64,000 nucleotides of DNA from positions 1 to 64,000 of the forward strand of contig JBFMAB010000070.1 of the NCBI GenBank assembly GCA_040755835.1. Reading direction: 5' to 3'. Numbering within the stretch: position 1 is the first letter of the stretch; each line of letters begins with the position of its first letter. The position numbers were made by a program, and so were the translations under genes. Under the pieces are notes generated by a model. That model saw only the letters and a list, made by a program, of their open reading frames with translations. It did no database searches and was not told the origin of the DNA. Below, one piece after another: positions 18,022-26,885 of this stretch. Origin of the DNA: JADLDB01 sp040755835. GTDB lineage: Bacteria > Myxococcota > Myxococcia > Myxococcales > Myxococcaceae.

Positions 18022-20319
18022 GTGGCTCGTCCCGAGACCGTGAACATCCTCATCGTCGACGACGATCGCAGCACGCAGCGGGTGCTGGCGGACGCGCTGA
18101 CGAAACAAGGCTTCGTCGTCACCGTCGAGCGCGACGGCGAGTGGGCGGTGAAGACCTTCGAGAAGAAGCCCTTCGACGCGGTGCTGCTCGACCTCCTCCT
18201 GCCCGCGCTCAACGGCTACGAGGTGGCGCACCGCATGCGGTCGACGCCGCGCGGCAAGCGGGTGCCGATCATCATGATCTCCGGCGTGTACAAGAACGCC
18301 ATTCACCAGCGCGAGGCGGTGCAGAAGCACGGCGCCTTCGCCTTCCTCGAAAAGCCGATCGATCTCCAGCGCCTCTACGACACGCTGCACGACGCGCTGG
18401 GCGATCGCTACCCGCGCCCGAAGCCGCCCGAGCCGCCGCCGCCGCCCCTCGAGGAGGACGAGGTGACGGGCGAGTACATGGCCGACGATCTCCAGCGCGA
18501 GGAGGTCGCGGTCGTCGAGCGGCACGCCCGCAAGGTGCAGCGTCAGGCGACCGGGCTCACCGCGCGCGGCGACTTCGCGCAGCGCCCCTTCGCCGAGGTG
18601 CTGGCCGAGGTGTACCGCTGGCGCGCGTCGGGCGCGCTGCTGCTGCGCCGCGAGAAGGTGAAGAAGATCGTTTACTTCCGCGACGGCAACCCCGAGCTGG
18701 TGAAGTCGAACCTGCTGGTGGAGTGCCTGGGCCGCGTGCTGGTGCGCGAGAAGATGATCAGCGAGGCCGAGTGCGAGGAATCGCTGCGGCGGATGAAGAC
18801 GAGCCGGCGCATGCAGGGCACCGTGCTGATCGAGATGGGCTGCATCAGCCCGCACAACCTGCAGTACGCGCTGCACGTGCAGCTGCAGGAGAAGCTCTTC
18901 GACGTCTTCCGCTGGGACACGGGCGAGTACCAGTTCAACCCAAAGGTGGCGCCGCCGCCCGAGCCGGTGTCGCTGGGCATGACGTGCGCGCAGCTGATCT
19001 TCGAAGGCGTGCGCAGGAGTTACGACCAGAAGCGCCTCGCCAGGGCCTTCGCCGGCGTCGACGGGCTGTACGTGCACCCGTCCGACGATCCGCTGCAGGC
19101 GCTGCAGGACGCGGGCCTCGGCGAGGAGGAGAAGGAGCTCCTGCTGCTCGCCGACGGGCACAAGACGGTGGCGACCCTGCGGGCGCTGGAGATCCTCCCG
19201 CCGCTCGAAACGGACCGGCTGCTGTTCGCGATGCGCGCGGCGCAGATGATCATCCTGAAGGACAAGCCGTCGGAGGGCCGGCCGCGCGTGTCCTTCGCCG
19301 AGGTGGCCGCCGCGACGCGGGCCAGCGAGCCGCCGCCTCCTCCGGCCCCCATGCCGCCCCCCCTGCCTCCGGCGCCACCACCGTTGCCGAGGAAGGCGGG
19401 CAGCGCGCAGCCGCCGCCGCCTCCGCCGCCGTCGAAGCCGCCGTTGGAGCTGCCGTGGGACGACGCGCAGCTGGCGCAGCCCATGGCCGCCTCCGGCCCG
19501 CCGCCCCCGCCGGTGCCGTCGGCCTCGCGCGGGAAGAAGAAGGGCAAGAAGGCGCCCGAGCCGGTGGTGGCGCGCTCGGCGGGCTCGCTGTTGCCCGAGC
19601 TGTCCGAGGTGATGAGCCTCCCGCGGCTGTCCAACGAGGAGAGCGTCGCGCGTGAAAAACTGGCCGCGAAGGCCGCGGCGATGCGCAAGCAGGACTACTT
19701 CGAGATCCTCGGGGTGAAACGCACCGCCACGCGCGAGGACGTCAAGCGCGCCTACTTCGCGCTCGCCAAGGAGTACCACCCGGACAAGCACTTCCAGACG
19801 GCGTCGGCGGAGCTGCGGCAGCTGGCGCAGCAGATCTACGATCTCATCTCCACCGCGCACGACACGCTCACCGACCCGAACGAGCGCCAGCGCTACCTGG
19901 CGGAGCTGGCCGAAGGCCCGCCTCGTGCCCACGACGAGGACGTGGGGAAGATCCTCGCGGCCGAAGGCAAGTTCCAGAAGGGCGAGGAGCTGATGCGGCA
20001 GCGCCAGTACGGCGACGCGCACAAGGCCTTTCAGGAGGCGATCGCGCTCTACCCGGACGAAGGCGAGTTCCACGCCTGGCTGGGCTGGAGCCTGTTCCAG
20101 GCGGATCCGGGCGCCGCGGAGAGCGCCGTGCGCAGCATCGAGCATGCGGTGTCCTTGAACCCGAAGCTGGACAAGAGCTACCTGTTCCTCGGCTACATCC
20201 ACAAGGCGACGGGTCGCCCGGACAAGGCCGAGAAGCAGTTCGAGAAGGCGATCCAGTCGAACCCGGACTGCACGGAAGCGCTGCGCGAGCTGCGGCTGCT
20301 CGGTCGCCAGAAGCGGTGA
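18022..20319 (+). CDS. Response regulator fused to DUF4388, DnaJ and TPR domains
   Basis: A 765-residue multidomain protein. Residues 9-125 form a receiver (ILIVDDDR; phosphoacceptor Asp in VLLDLLLP near 57; Lys in LEKPIDLQ). About 178-310 is a DUF4388/PATAN-type region. About 436-505 is a Pro-rich linker. About 556-622 is a J-domain with HPD in KEYHPDKHF. About 646-760 is TPR repeats. Phosphorelay input would thus be coupled to Hsp70 (DnaK) recruitment and protein scaffolding. The start is GTG 18022; a TTG lies 9 nt upstream. A patatin lipase gene follows after 37 nt and is probably co-transcribed. The partner kinase is not in the window. Confidence 0.88.
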   Translation: MARPETVNILIVDDDRSTQRVLADALTKQGFVVTVERDGEWAVKTFEKKPFDAVLLDLLLPALNGYEVAHRMRSTPRGKRVPIIMISGVYKNAIHQREAVQKHGAFAFLEKPIDLQRLYDTLHDALGDRYPRPKPPEPPPPPLEEDEVTGEYMADDLQREEVAVVERHARKVQRQATGLTARGDFAQRPFAEVLAEVYRWRASGALLLRREKVKKIVYFRDGNPELVKSNLLVECLGRVLVREKMISEAECEESLRRMKTSRRMQGTVLIEMGCISPHNLQYALHVQLQEKLFDVFRWDTGEYQFNPKVAPPPEPVSLGMTCAQLIFEGVRRSYDQKRLARAFAGVDGLYVHPSDDPLQALQDAGLGEEEKELLLLADGHKTVATLRALEILPPLETDRLLFAMRAAQMIILKDKPSEGRPRVSFAEVAAATRASEPPPPPAPMPPPLPPAPPPLPRKAGSAQPPPPPPPSKPPLELPWDDAQLAQPMAASGPPPPPVPSASRGKKKGKKAPEPVVARSAGSLLPELSEVMSLPRLSNEESVAREKLAAKAAAMRKQDYFEILGVKRTATREDVKRAYFALAKEYHPDKHFQTASAELRQLAQQIYDLISTAHDTLTDPNERQRYLAELAEGPPRAHDEDVGKILAAEGKFQKGEELMRQRQYGDAHKAFQEAIALYPDEGEFHAWLGWSLFQADPGAAESAVRSIEHAVSLNPKLDKSYLFLGYIHKATGRPDKAEKQFEKAIQSNPDCTEALRELRLLGRQKR

Positions 20320-20356
20320 GCCCGAAGGTGGGCTCGTCCACCCCGGGCGCAGGGCC

Positions 20357-21769
20357 ATGAGACTTCGCGAGCGCTTCCAGATCGTCCGCCCGCTCGAGGA
20401 GATGGAGCTGGCGCTGGTGCGCGCGTCGCTCGCGCACCCCGGCCTCGTCGACGCGCACGAGGAGGCGGTGCTGCGCACCGCGCTGTCCCTGGCCCGGCTG
20501 TACAAGGTGCGGCAGGACGGGCGCGAGGTCGGCGTCGGCGCGTACCTCGAGCCGTTCCGCGAGGAGATCGAGCGGCGCCTCAAGCCGGTGCTGCTGCAGC
20601 CGACGGTGCGCCGGGAGCTGCTCCTGCCGCACCTGCGGGAGCTGAAAGACCGCACCACCAACACGGCGCACCACCTGGCGCGCCGCGTGGCCGGCCGTCT
20701 GTCGTGGGAGGCGATCGACCGGGAGCTCCGTCACAAGGCGCTGGTGCTGGTGCTGGGCGGCGGCGGAGGCACCGCGTACCCGTACCTCGGCGTGATGAGC
20801 CTGCTCGACGAGTACGGGCTCAAGCCGAAGCTGCTGGTCGGCGCGTCGATGGGCAGCATCCTGGCGCTGTTCCGATCGCGCCTCGATCACTTCGATCAGG
20901 ACGAGGTGGTGGGGATCGTCCGCACGCTGTCGTGGCGCAAGCTGTTCCGCGCGGTGTCCACCGAGAACAGGTACGGCGTACCGGCGGCGCTGCGGCTGTT
21001 CCTGCGCTCCGGCATCGGCCGGTGGTTCGGCGTGGACAGCCGCGGGGGGGAAGGACCGGCGCTGAAGGACCTGCCGGTGAAGACGATCATCGCGGTGAGC
21101 GGGATCCGCCGCGGCAAGCTGCCTCACCCGCTCGAGTTCTACGAGAAGCTGATCGCCGCGGATCCGCGCCACCTGCTGAACCCGCTGATCCTCCCGCGGT
21201 GGTTCGCGGCGATCGCCGAGTTCGCGGCCCGCCCGGACATCATGGTGAAGGTGCACCTCGGCGCCGACGACGAGACGGCCGGCTTCGACGCGCTGGACGC
21301 CGCGGGCTTCTCGAGCGCCCTGCCCGGCATCATCCACTACGACGTGTTCCGCGACGATCCGAAGGCCCACCAGCAGGTGCGCAGGGTGTTCGAGGCGCGG
21401 GGCGTCGCCCGCTTCGTCGACGGCGGCCTGGTGGACAACGTGCCGTCGCGCGCCGCGTGGCGGGCGGTGCACAAGGGGCAGATCGGCACGCGCAACGCGT
21501 TCATCCTCGCGCTCAACGGCTTCTCGGTGAAGCTGCGCACGCCGCTGTGGCTGCCGCTCGAGCGCCTCGCCGAGTTGAACGTCGCCGGCAACCGGCCGTT
21601 CGCGCACCTGCAGCACGACTTCCGGCGCACGCTGAGCCCGCTGGTCATCGTCCCCACGGTGGAGCAGCTGCTCGAGGCGGTGCGGATCGGCCGCGAGGGC
21701 CTCGCGTGGGACATGCCGCTGATCGCGCGCCTCTTGTCGCCCTTGCCGCGGATCATGGGCGCGCCCTGA
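20357..21769 (+). CDS. Patatin-like phospholipase
   Basis: A 470-residue protein with an N-terminal helical region of about 125 residues, then a patatin domain. The Gly-rich oxyanion motif (LGGGGGTAYPYLG), nucleophile elbow GASMG (Ser about 164) and catalytic Asp in DGGLVDNVP (about 355) are all present. Patatins hydrolyse acyl chains from lipids using a Ser-Asp dyad. There is no signal peptide, so it is cytoplasmic or membrane-associated. It lies 37 nt after the receiver-DnaJ fusion, which suggests the lipase may be its output or client; that is inference. Confidence 0.88.
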   Translation: MRLRERFQIVRPLEEMELALVRASLAHPGLVDAHEEAVLRTALSLARLYKVRQDGREVGVGAYLEPFREEIERRLKPVLLQPTVRRELLLPHLRELKDRTTNTAHHLARRVAGRLSWEAIDRELRHKALVLVLGGGGGTAYPYLGVMSLLDEYGLKPKLLVGASMGSILALFRSRLDHFDQDEVVGIVRTLSWRKLFRAVSTENRYGVPAALRLFLRSGIGRWFGVDSRGGEGPALKDLPVKTIIAVSGIRRGKLPHPLEFYEKLIAADPRHLLNPLILPRWFAAIAEFAARPDIMVKVHLGADDETAGFDALDAAGFSSALPGIIHYDVFRDDPKAHQQVRRVFEARGVARFVDGGLVDNVPSRAAWRAVHKGQIGTRNAFILALNGFSVKLRTPLWLPLERLAELNVAGNRPFAHLQHDFRRTLSPLVIVPTVEQLLEAVRIGREGLAWDMPLIARLLSPLPRIMGAP

Positions 21770-21818
21770 AGCCTTCTTCGCTTGCGTTGGGTGGGGGCCG
21801 CTGGCATTCCGCCCGGCC

Positions 21819-22763
21819 ATGAGCTCGAACGTTGGCGCGACCGTGAAGGCGGAGCAGGTGTGGCTCGACGGCAAGATGGTCCCGTGGAGCCAGGCGAACG
21901 TGCACATCATGTCGCACGCGCTGCACTACGGCCTCGGCGTCTTCGAAGGCATTCGCGCGTACCGCACCCAGGACGGGAGGCTGGCGATCTTCCGCCTGCG
22001 CGAGCACATGCGGCGCTTCCTCGAGTCGGCGCACATCGTGATGCTGGACATTCCGTACACCGAGGACCAGCTGGTGCAGGCGTGCATCGACACGCTGAAG
22101 GTGCAGCAGCACCTGTTCCCCAACGGCGCCTACCTGCGGCCGATCGCCTTCATGGGCGACGGCGCGATGGGCCTGGGCGCGTACAACCCGACCCGCGTGT
22201 CGGTGTGCGCGTGGGAATGGGGCGCCTACCTCGGCGACAAGGGGATCAAGGAAGGCATTCGCGCCAAGGTGTCGAGCTTCACGCGCATGCACGTGAACGT
22301 GAACATGGTGCGCGGCAAGGTGTCGGGGCAGTACGTCAACTCGATCCTCGCCAAGCGCGAGGCGGTGCTGGCGGGCTACGACGAGGCGATCCTCCTCGAC
22401 ATCTCGGGCTTCGTGGCCGAGGCGTCGGGCGAGAACATCTTCCAGATCCGCAACGGCGTGGTGCGCACGCCGTCGCTGTCGTCGCCGATCCTCCGCGGCA
22501 TCACGCGCGACACGGTCATCGAGCTCGTGAAGGACATGGGCCATCCGGTGGAGGAGGTGTCGTTCACCCGCGACGCGCTCTACATCGCGTCGGAGGTGTT
22601 CTTCACCGGCACCGCCGCCGAGGTGACGCCGGTGCGTGAGGTGGACAACCGCAAGGTGGGCGACGGCAAGCCGGGACCGATCACCACCGCGGTGCAGGAC
22701 CTGTACTTCCGCGTGGTGCGGGGCATGGAGCCCAGGTACCTGCGCTGGCTGACGTACGTGTAG
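21819..22763 (+). CDS. ilvE: Branched-chain amino acid aminotransferase
   Basis: A 314-residue PLP enzyme of fold type IV, the usual length for IlvE. Signatures include HALHYGLGVFEGIRAY near the N-terminus, the PLP lysine in YVNSILAKREA, the glutamate region SGFVAEASGENIF, and the late FFTGTAAEVTPV motif. It interconverts Leu, Ile and Val with their 2-oxoacids. In myxobacteria this also feeds branched fatty acid synthesis. The GC-rich stem right after the stop (22768-22787) holds the -10-like box of the next gene. Confidence 0.93.
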   Translation: MSSNVGATVKAEQVWLDGKMVPWSQANVHIMSHALHYGLGVFEGIRAYRTQDGRLAIFRLREHMRRFLESAHIVMLDIPYTEDQLVQACIDTLKVQQHLFPNGAYLRPIAFMGDGAMGLGAYNPTRVSVCAWEWGAYLGDKGIKEGIRAKVSSFTRMHVNVNMVRGKVSGQYVNSILAKREAVLAGYDEAILLDISGFVAEASGENIFQIRNGVVRTPSLSSPILRGITRDTVIELVKDMGHPVEEVSFTRDALYIASEVFFTGTAAEVTPVREVDNRKVGDGKPGPITTAVQDLYFRVVRGMEPRYLRWLTYV

Positions 22764-22767
22764 CGGG

Positions 22768-22787
22768 CGGCGGCTATACTGCCGCCG
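22768..22787 (+). promoter_or_regulatory. TATACT box centred in a 7-bp inverted repeat
   Basis: The hexamer TATACT (22775-22780) is flanked by CGGCGGC (22768-22774) and its complement GCCGCCG (22781-22787). It ends 13 nt before the ATG of the AAA ATPase gene, which has no Shine-Dalgarno site. It may be a -10 box with an operator around it, or a hairpin ending the ilvE transcript. No clear -35 at 17 nt was seen. Confidence 0.45.
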
Positions 22788-22793
22788 GTCCCC

Positions 22794-24221
22794 ATGACGC
22801 GCCCCACCACGCGACACCGGAAGCCAGAGGCGGTGTCCGACAGCGATCTCGTCGACACCAGCGGTCTGCCCACCGGCGAGTACGAGACGCGCGCGCCGGC
22901 GCGGCAGCGCCCCAACCCCTTCGGCCTCGAGAACCCGGCGATCCTGGACATCGCCCCGCCGCAGCCGAAGACGCTGGAGGACACGGGCCTGAAGATGGGC
23001 CTGGTGTCCGATCTCGCGCTCAAGTTCCTCTATTACACGGGCACGGCGACGGGCGCGGAGGTGGCGGACCAGCTCTGCCTGCCGTGGTCCGACGTGGTGG
23101 AGCGCGTCATCGACTTCGTGGCCACCGAGAAGCTGGTGGACCTGCGGGGCGGCAAGGGCTTCGGCCGCGTGTCGGTGGACTTCCAGCTGACCGAGAAGGG
23201 CCGCGAGTACGCGCGCGACGCGCTCTTGCGCACGACGTACGTGGGCCCGGCGCCGGTGCCGATCGAGCAGTACAACACCCTCATCCACCAGCAGACGCGC
23301 GAGGCGCCGGTGGTGACGCGCCACAAGCTGGAGCTGGCGCTGTCACACCTCGTGGTGCCACAGAACATCGTCGACCGGCTGGGGCCGGCGGTGAACGGCG
23401 GGCGATCGCTTTTCCTCTACGGGCCGCCGGGCAACGGCAAGACGTCGCTGGCCGAGGCGATCAGCGCGATGTTCGGCGGGGAGGCCTTCATTCCCCACTG
23501 CCTGGAGATCGACGGGCAGATCGTGAAGGTCTTCGACAAGCTGGTGCATCACCCGGTGCCGCTCGAGCTCGGCCGCGACGCGCAGGGTCGGCGCCAGACC
23601 TTCGAGATGGACAACCGGTGGCAGCTCTGCCGGCGGCCGGCGGTGATCGTCGGCGGCGAGTTGACGCTCGAGACGCTCGATCTCATCTACAGCGACACCG
23701 CGCGCTTCTACGAGGCGCCGTTCCAGGTGAAGGCGAACGGCGGCATGCTGTTGATCGACGACTTCGGCCGGCAGAAGGTGCACCCCACGGACCTGTTGAA
23801 CCGGTGGATCGTCCCGCTCGAGAAGCGCGTCGACTTCCTCACGCTGCACACCGGAAAGAAGTTCGAGATCCCCTTCGATCAGCTGATCGTCTTCTCCACC
23901 AACCTCGATCCGAAGGAGCTGGTCGACGAGGCCTTCCTGAGGCGCATCAAGTACAAGATCGAGGTCGGCGATCCCGACGAGAAGCAGTACCGGGAGATCT
24001 TCAAGCGGGTGTGCGAGGCGTCGGGGATCCCCTACGTCGAGCAGGCGGTGAGCTACCTGCTGGAGCACACCTACAAGCCGCGCTCGCTGTCCCTGCGCGC
24101 GTGCCACCCGCGCGACCTCGTGCAGCTGGTGAAGGACGCGGCGCGCTTCCGGGGGCAGGCGCCGGCGCTGTCGCGGGAGCTGCTGGACCTGGCCGTCGAG
24201 GTCTTCCTGGTCGACCTGTAG
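22794..24221 (+). CDS. AAA-family ATPase with N-terminal winged-helix-like region
   Basis: A 475-residue protein. Residues about 1-45 are Pro/Arg-rich and disordered. About 60-145 resemble a winged helix (LKFLYYTGTATGAEVADQL, then a basic wing). The ATPase core has Walker A GPPGNGKTS (about 208), Walker B-like MLLIDDFGRQ, sensor-1 FSTNLDPKELVDEAFLRRI and a C-terminal helical lid. I do not recognise a named family; homologues are annotated simply as ATPases. It sits alone between ilvE and an acetyltransferase gene. Whether it binds DNA through the winged helix is inference. Confidence 0.8.
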   Translation: MTRPTTRHRKPEAVSDSDLVDTSGLPTGEYETRAPARQRPNPFGLENPAILDIAPPQPKTLEDTGLKMGLVSDLALKFLYYTGTATGAEVADQLCLPWSDVVERVIDFVATEKLVDLRGGKGFGRVSVDFQLTEKGREYARDALLRTTYVGPAPVPIEQYNTLIHQQTREAPVVTRHKLELALSHLVVPQNIVDRLGPAVNGGRSLFLYGPPGNGKTSLAEAISAMFGGEAFIPHCLEIDGQIVKVFDKLVHHPVPLELGRDAQGRRQTFEMDNRWQLCRRPAVIVGGELTLETLDLIYSDTARFYEAPFQVKANGGMLLIDDFGRQKVHPTDLLNRWIVPLEKRVDFLTLHTGKKFEIPFDQLIVFSTNLDPKELVDEAFLRRIKYKIEVGDPDEKQYREIFKRVCEASGIPYVEQAVSYLLEHTYKPRSLSLRACHPRDLVQLVKDAARFRGQAPALSRELLDLAVEVFLVDL

Positions 24222-24271
24222 CGAAGCCGGGGAGTGGATCGACCGCGGAATGGGCCTAAACTGGGGGCTCC

Positions 24272-24730
24272 GTGGCGAATCCGTCGACCCCCAGCCTGCC
24301 GCCCACGCCGAGCTTCAAGGTGCGTCCTGCGCGCCGCGGAGACGCCGCGCCCGCCGTGGCGATCCTGGCCGAGGTGGACGCCGCCAGCGACACGCACACC
24401 TTCACGTGGACGATCAGCCACCCGGAGATGGAGGTGTTGATCGCCGCGGACCCGCTGGACAAGGCGATCGGCCTCGTCACGCTGTCGCACCGCCCCATCC
24501 TGAAGCTGGGCGGGCGCGCGGCGACGATCGACGAGCTGGTGGTGGCGAAGGCCTGGCGCCGCAAGGGCGTGGGCCGCGAGCTGCTCCGCCGCGCCGTCGA
24601 GCGCGCGAAGGTGTTGAGCGTGAAGCGCCTCGAGGTGCAGACGCTGGGGCCCGTCACCGACGAGGTACGCGCCTTCTTCCTCGCGTGCGGCTTCGAGACG
24701 GCGGACGTGGGCACCTTCCGCCTGAAGTGA
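24272..24730 (+). CDS. GNAT-family N-acetyltransferase
   Basis: A 152-residue protein with the GNAT fold order: N-terminal strand (FKVRPARRGDA), a middle beta region, then the acetyl-CoA loop in IDELVVAKAWRRKGVGRELL, which carries the R-x-x-G-x-G/A motif. A late ACGFE element follows. These enzymes move acetyl from CoA to an amine; the acceptor is unknown. The start is GTG 24272, with TAAACT ending 9 nt upstream. Its stop lies 6 nt from the stop of the convergent PilZ gene. Confidence 0.85.
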   Translation: MANPSTPSLPPTPSFKVRPARRGDAAPAVAILAEVDAASDTHTFTWTISHPEMEVLIAADPLDKAIGLVTLSHRPILKLGGRAATIDELVVAKAWRRKGVGRELLRRAVERAKVLSVKRLEVQTLGPVTDEVRAFFLACGFETADVGTFRLK

Positions 24731-24736
24731 GGGCCT

Positions 24737-25072
24737 TCAGCGAAGCTCGGGCTGGGTGCGCGCCAGGGTGCGGGCCACGCCTTCGAGCCGCTCGCGGATG
24801 TCGGGCCGCAGGTTGACGAAGCGCACGCCCACCGCGTCGCCGCGCACCCAGGCCACCACGCCGTCCAGCGAGTAGGTGAAGCCTTCGATGGTGACGTCCA
24901 GCTTGAGCGCCTCGCCCACGTCGTAGGCGTGGCTGGCCCGCAGGCACAGGCCGCCGGCAGAGAAGTTCGTCGAGAAAGCCTTGAGCGCTTTCGCGGCGTC
25001 GGCCAGCCGGGCGAAGCGGACGTCGAAGCGCGCGGCGTACCGGGCATCGATTCGGCGTTCGGGGTGCCCCAT
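24737..25072 (-). CDS. PilZ-domain c-di-GMP-binding protein
   Basis: A 111-residue single-domain protein starting at ATG 25072. Both c-di-GMP contacts are present: RxxxR (RIDAR, residues about 6-11) and the N-x-S-x-x-G motif NFSAGG. The rest is the PilZ beta-barrel, ending with a basic helix. Such proteins transmit c-di-GMP signals to motility, matrix or pili. It is divergent from a cyclic-nucleotide-binding gene and close to a PilT-like gene, consistent with pilus control. A longer start (25141) is possible but adds sequence before the PilZ motif. Confidence 0.85.
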   Translation of the reverse strand: MGHPERRIDARYAARFDVRFARLADAAKALKAFSTNFSAGGLCLRASHAYDVGEALKLDVTIEGFTYSLDGVVAWVRGDAVGVRFVNLRPDIRERLEGVARTLARTQPELR

Positions 25073-25167
25073 GAGGCCCGGCAGCGTAGCGAAGCCGTCG
25101 GCGGATCGCGCCGTGCGCGCGATTCCTACACCGTGCGACACCGGCCCCGCGCTACAGTGCCGGCACC

Positions 25168-25677
25168 GTGGAACTCGAGCTGACCGGATTCGGAGAGTTC
25201 GAAGGGGTCGAGTTGCTGCAGAAGCTCCACCTCTTTCAGAAGCTGACGTTCGACGAGACGACGCGGCTGGGCAGCATCATCCAGTACGTCGATCTCCCGG
25301 CGGGGACGATCGTCATCGAGGAGAACGCGCTGGGCGACGCCCTGTACGTGATCCAGAGCGGCGAGGTGCGCGTCACGCGCGACATCGACCAGGACGGGCA
25401 GCACAGCGAGAGGGAGGAGATCGGCCGCCTGAAGGCGGGCGAGCTCTTCGGCGAGATGTCGCTCATCGACGACGTGCTGACGAGCGCGCGGGTGTCGACG
25501 GTGACCGACTGCCGGCTGCTCAAGATGCCGCGGGACAAGTTCGAGGCGCTGCTGGCGAGCGACGAGAAGCTGGCGGTGAAGGTGTACCGTTCGTTCTGCC
25601 GCACGCTGTCCGACCGCGTCCGCCGGACGAACGCGCTGCTCGCGAAGACGCAGGCCCTCGGCGTCGCCGTTCGCTGA
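25168..25677 (+). CDS. Cyclic-nucleotide-binding-domain protein
   Basis: A 169-residue protein made almost entirely of one CRP/PKA-type cyclic nucleotide-binding domain: FQKLTFDETTRLG, then ALYVIQSGEVRVTR and the phosphate-binding-cassette region FGEMSLIDDVLTSARVST. There is no helix-turn-helix, so it is a sensor or adaptor, not a CRP-type regulator. The cassette Arg/Ala pattern is imperfect and cAMP binding is not assured. It starts at GTG 25168 with TACAGT 9 nt upstream and no Shine-Dalgarno site. It is followed after 36 nt by the PilT-like gene, so the two are probably one unit. Confidence 0.85.
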   Translation: MELELTGFGEFEGVELLQKLHLFQKLTFDETTRLGSIIQYVDLPAGTIVIEENALGDALYVIQSGEVRVTRDIDQDGQHSEREEIGRLKAGELFGEMSLIDDVLTSARVSTVTDCRLLKMPRDKFEALLASDEKLAVKVYRSFCRTLSDRVRRTNALLAKTQALGVAVR

Positions 25678-25713
25678 ACGCCCCACCCACCCCCGACGGA
25701 AAGACACTCTCCC

Positions 25714-26790
25714 ATGGAGCTCGCGACCTTCAACCAGTTCCTCGCCGCGGCGGTGAAGAACGGCGCGTCCGACGTGCACTTCAAGGTGGGCAGCGCGCCG
25801 GCGCTGCGGGTCAACGGGCAGCTGCTGCCGGTGAAGGTGCCGGCGCTGCAGCCCGAGGACACCGCGCGCATCGCGAAACACATTCTCACCTCGAGCCGGT
25901 TCCGCGGCGCGCTGGACGAGCTGCAGGACTGGGACACCAGCTACGCGCTCGAGGGCGTGGGCCGGTTCCGCGCGAACATCTTCCGGAACAAGGGCCACCT
26001 CGGGGCGATCATGCGCTCCATTCCGCTCCAGGTGCCGGACTTCTCGAAGCTGGGCCTGCCGAAGGTGCTCGAGAAGATCAGCCAGGAGGAGCGCGGGCTG
26101 GTGCTGGTCACCGGCATCACCGGCTCGGGCAAGTCGTCGACGCTCGCGGCGATCGTCAACTACATCAACAACCACTACCGGAAGCACATCGTCACCATCG
26201 AGGACCCGATCGAGTTCGTCCACGAGGACAAGTACTCGCGGGTGACGCAGCGGGAGATCGGCCCCGACACGCCGGACTTCTCCAAGGCCTTGCGCGCGTC
26301 GCTGCGCCAGGACCCCGACGTGATCCTCGTCGGCGAGATGCGCGACGCCGAGACGATCGAGATCGCCATCAAGGCGGCCGAGACGGGCCACCTCGTGCTG
26401 TCCACCGTCCACACGCAGGACGCGTACCGCACGATCAACCGCATCATCGGCGTCTTCCCGCCGGAAGGTCAGACGGGCGTGCGAAACCGCCTCGCCGAGA
26501 ACATCCGCGCGACGGTGTCGCAGCGCCTGCTGCCGCACGCGTCGGGCAAGGGCCGCGTGGTGGCCGCGGAGATCATGGTGTCCACCCTGTCGGTGGTGGA
26601 GTTCATCAAGGACCCGAATCGCACCCACGAGATCAAGGACTACCTCGAGCGCAATCACGACCTGCTCGGCACGCAGAGCTTCGACATGCACCTCGCGAGG
26701 CTGCTGCGCGACAAGCAGATCACCATGGAGGTCGCCAGGGAGGCGGCGTCCAACCCGAGCGACTTCGAGCGCGCGCTGTCCTTCGAATAG
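25714..26790 (+). CDS. pilT: PilT-like pilus retraction ATPase
   Basis: A 358-residue hexameric secretion-type ATPase of PilT/PilU length. Walker A is GITGSGKS (about 134), the Asp box is IVTIEDPIEF, Walker B is VILVGEMRD (about 203), and the His box is GHLVLSTVHTQDA. The PilT C-terminal signature AIRNLIRE is not conserved: the region reads VVEFIKDPNRTHEIKDYL. It may therefore be a PilT paralogue or PilU-like instead of the main retraction motor. The neighbours, a cyclic-nucleotide sensor and a PilZ protein, suggest second-messenger control. Confidence 0.85.
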   Translation: MELATFNQFLAAAVKNGASDVHFKVGSAPALRVNGQLLPVKVPALQPEDTARIAKHILTSSRFRGALDELQDWDTSYALEGVGRFRANIFRNKGHLGAIMRSIPLQVPDFSKLGLPKVLEKISQEERGLVLVTGITGSGKSSTLAAIVNYINNHYRKHIVTIEDPIEFVHEDKYSRVTQREIGPDTPDFSKALRASLRQDPDVILVGEMRDAETIEIAIKAAETGHLVLSTVHTQDAYRTINRIIGVFPPEGQTGVRNRLAENIRATVSQRLLPHASGKGRVVAAEIMVSTLSVVEFIKDPNRTHEIKDYLERNHDLLGTQSFDMHLARLLRDKQITMEVAREAASNPSDFERALSFE

Positions 26791-26885
26791 CGCCACGCGT
26801 CGGGAAGCAGCGCCGAGAGGGGCCATTCGCGCGCGAGGCGTTTCTTCGTCGCCCCTCGAGCGCCGTTGCGGCATCTTCCGGCGCC

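Noticed and set aside
24981..26885. Very long forward frame joining upstream sequence to fhs
   Set aside because: The first 600 codons are a shadow of the cyclic-nucleotide and pilT-like genes; fhs homology starts at ATG 26886.
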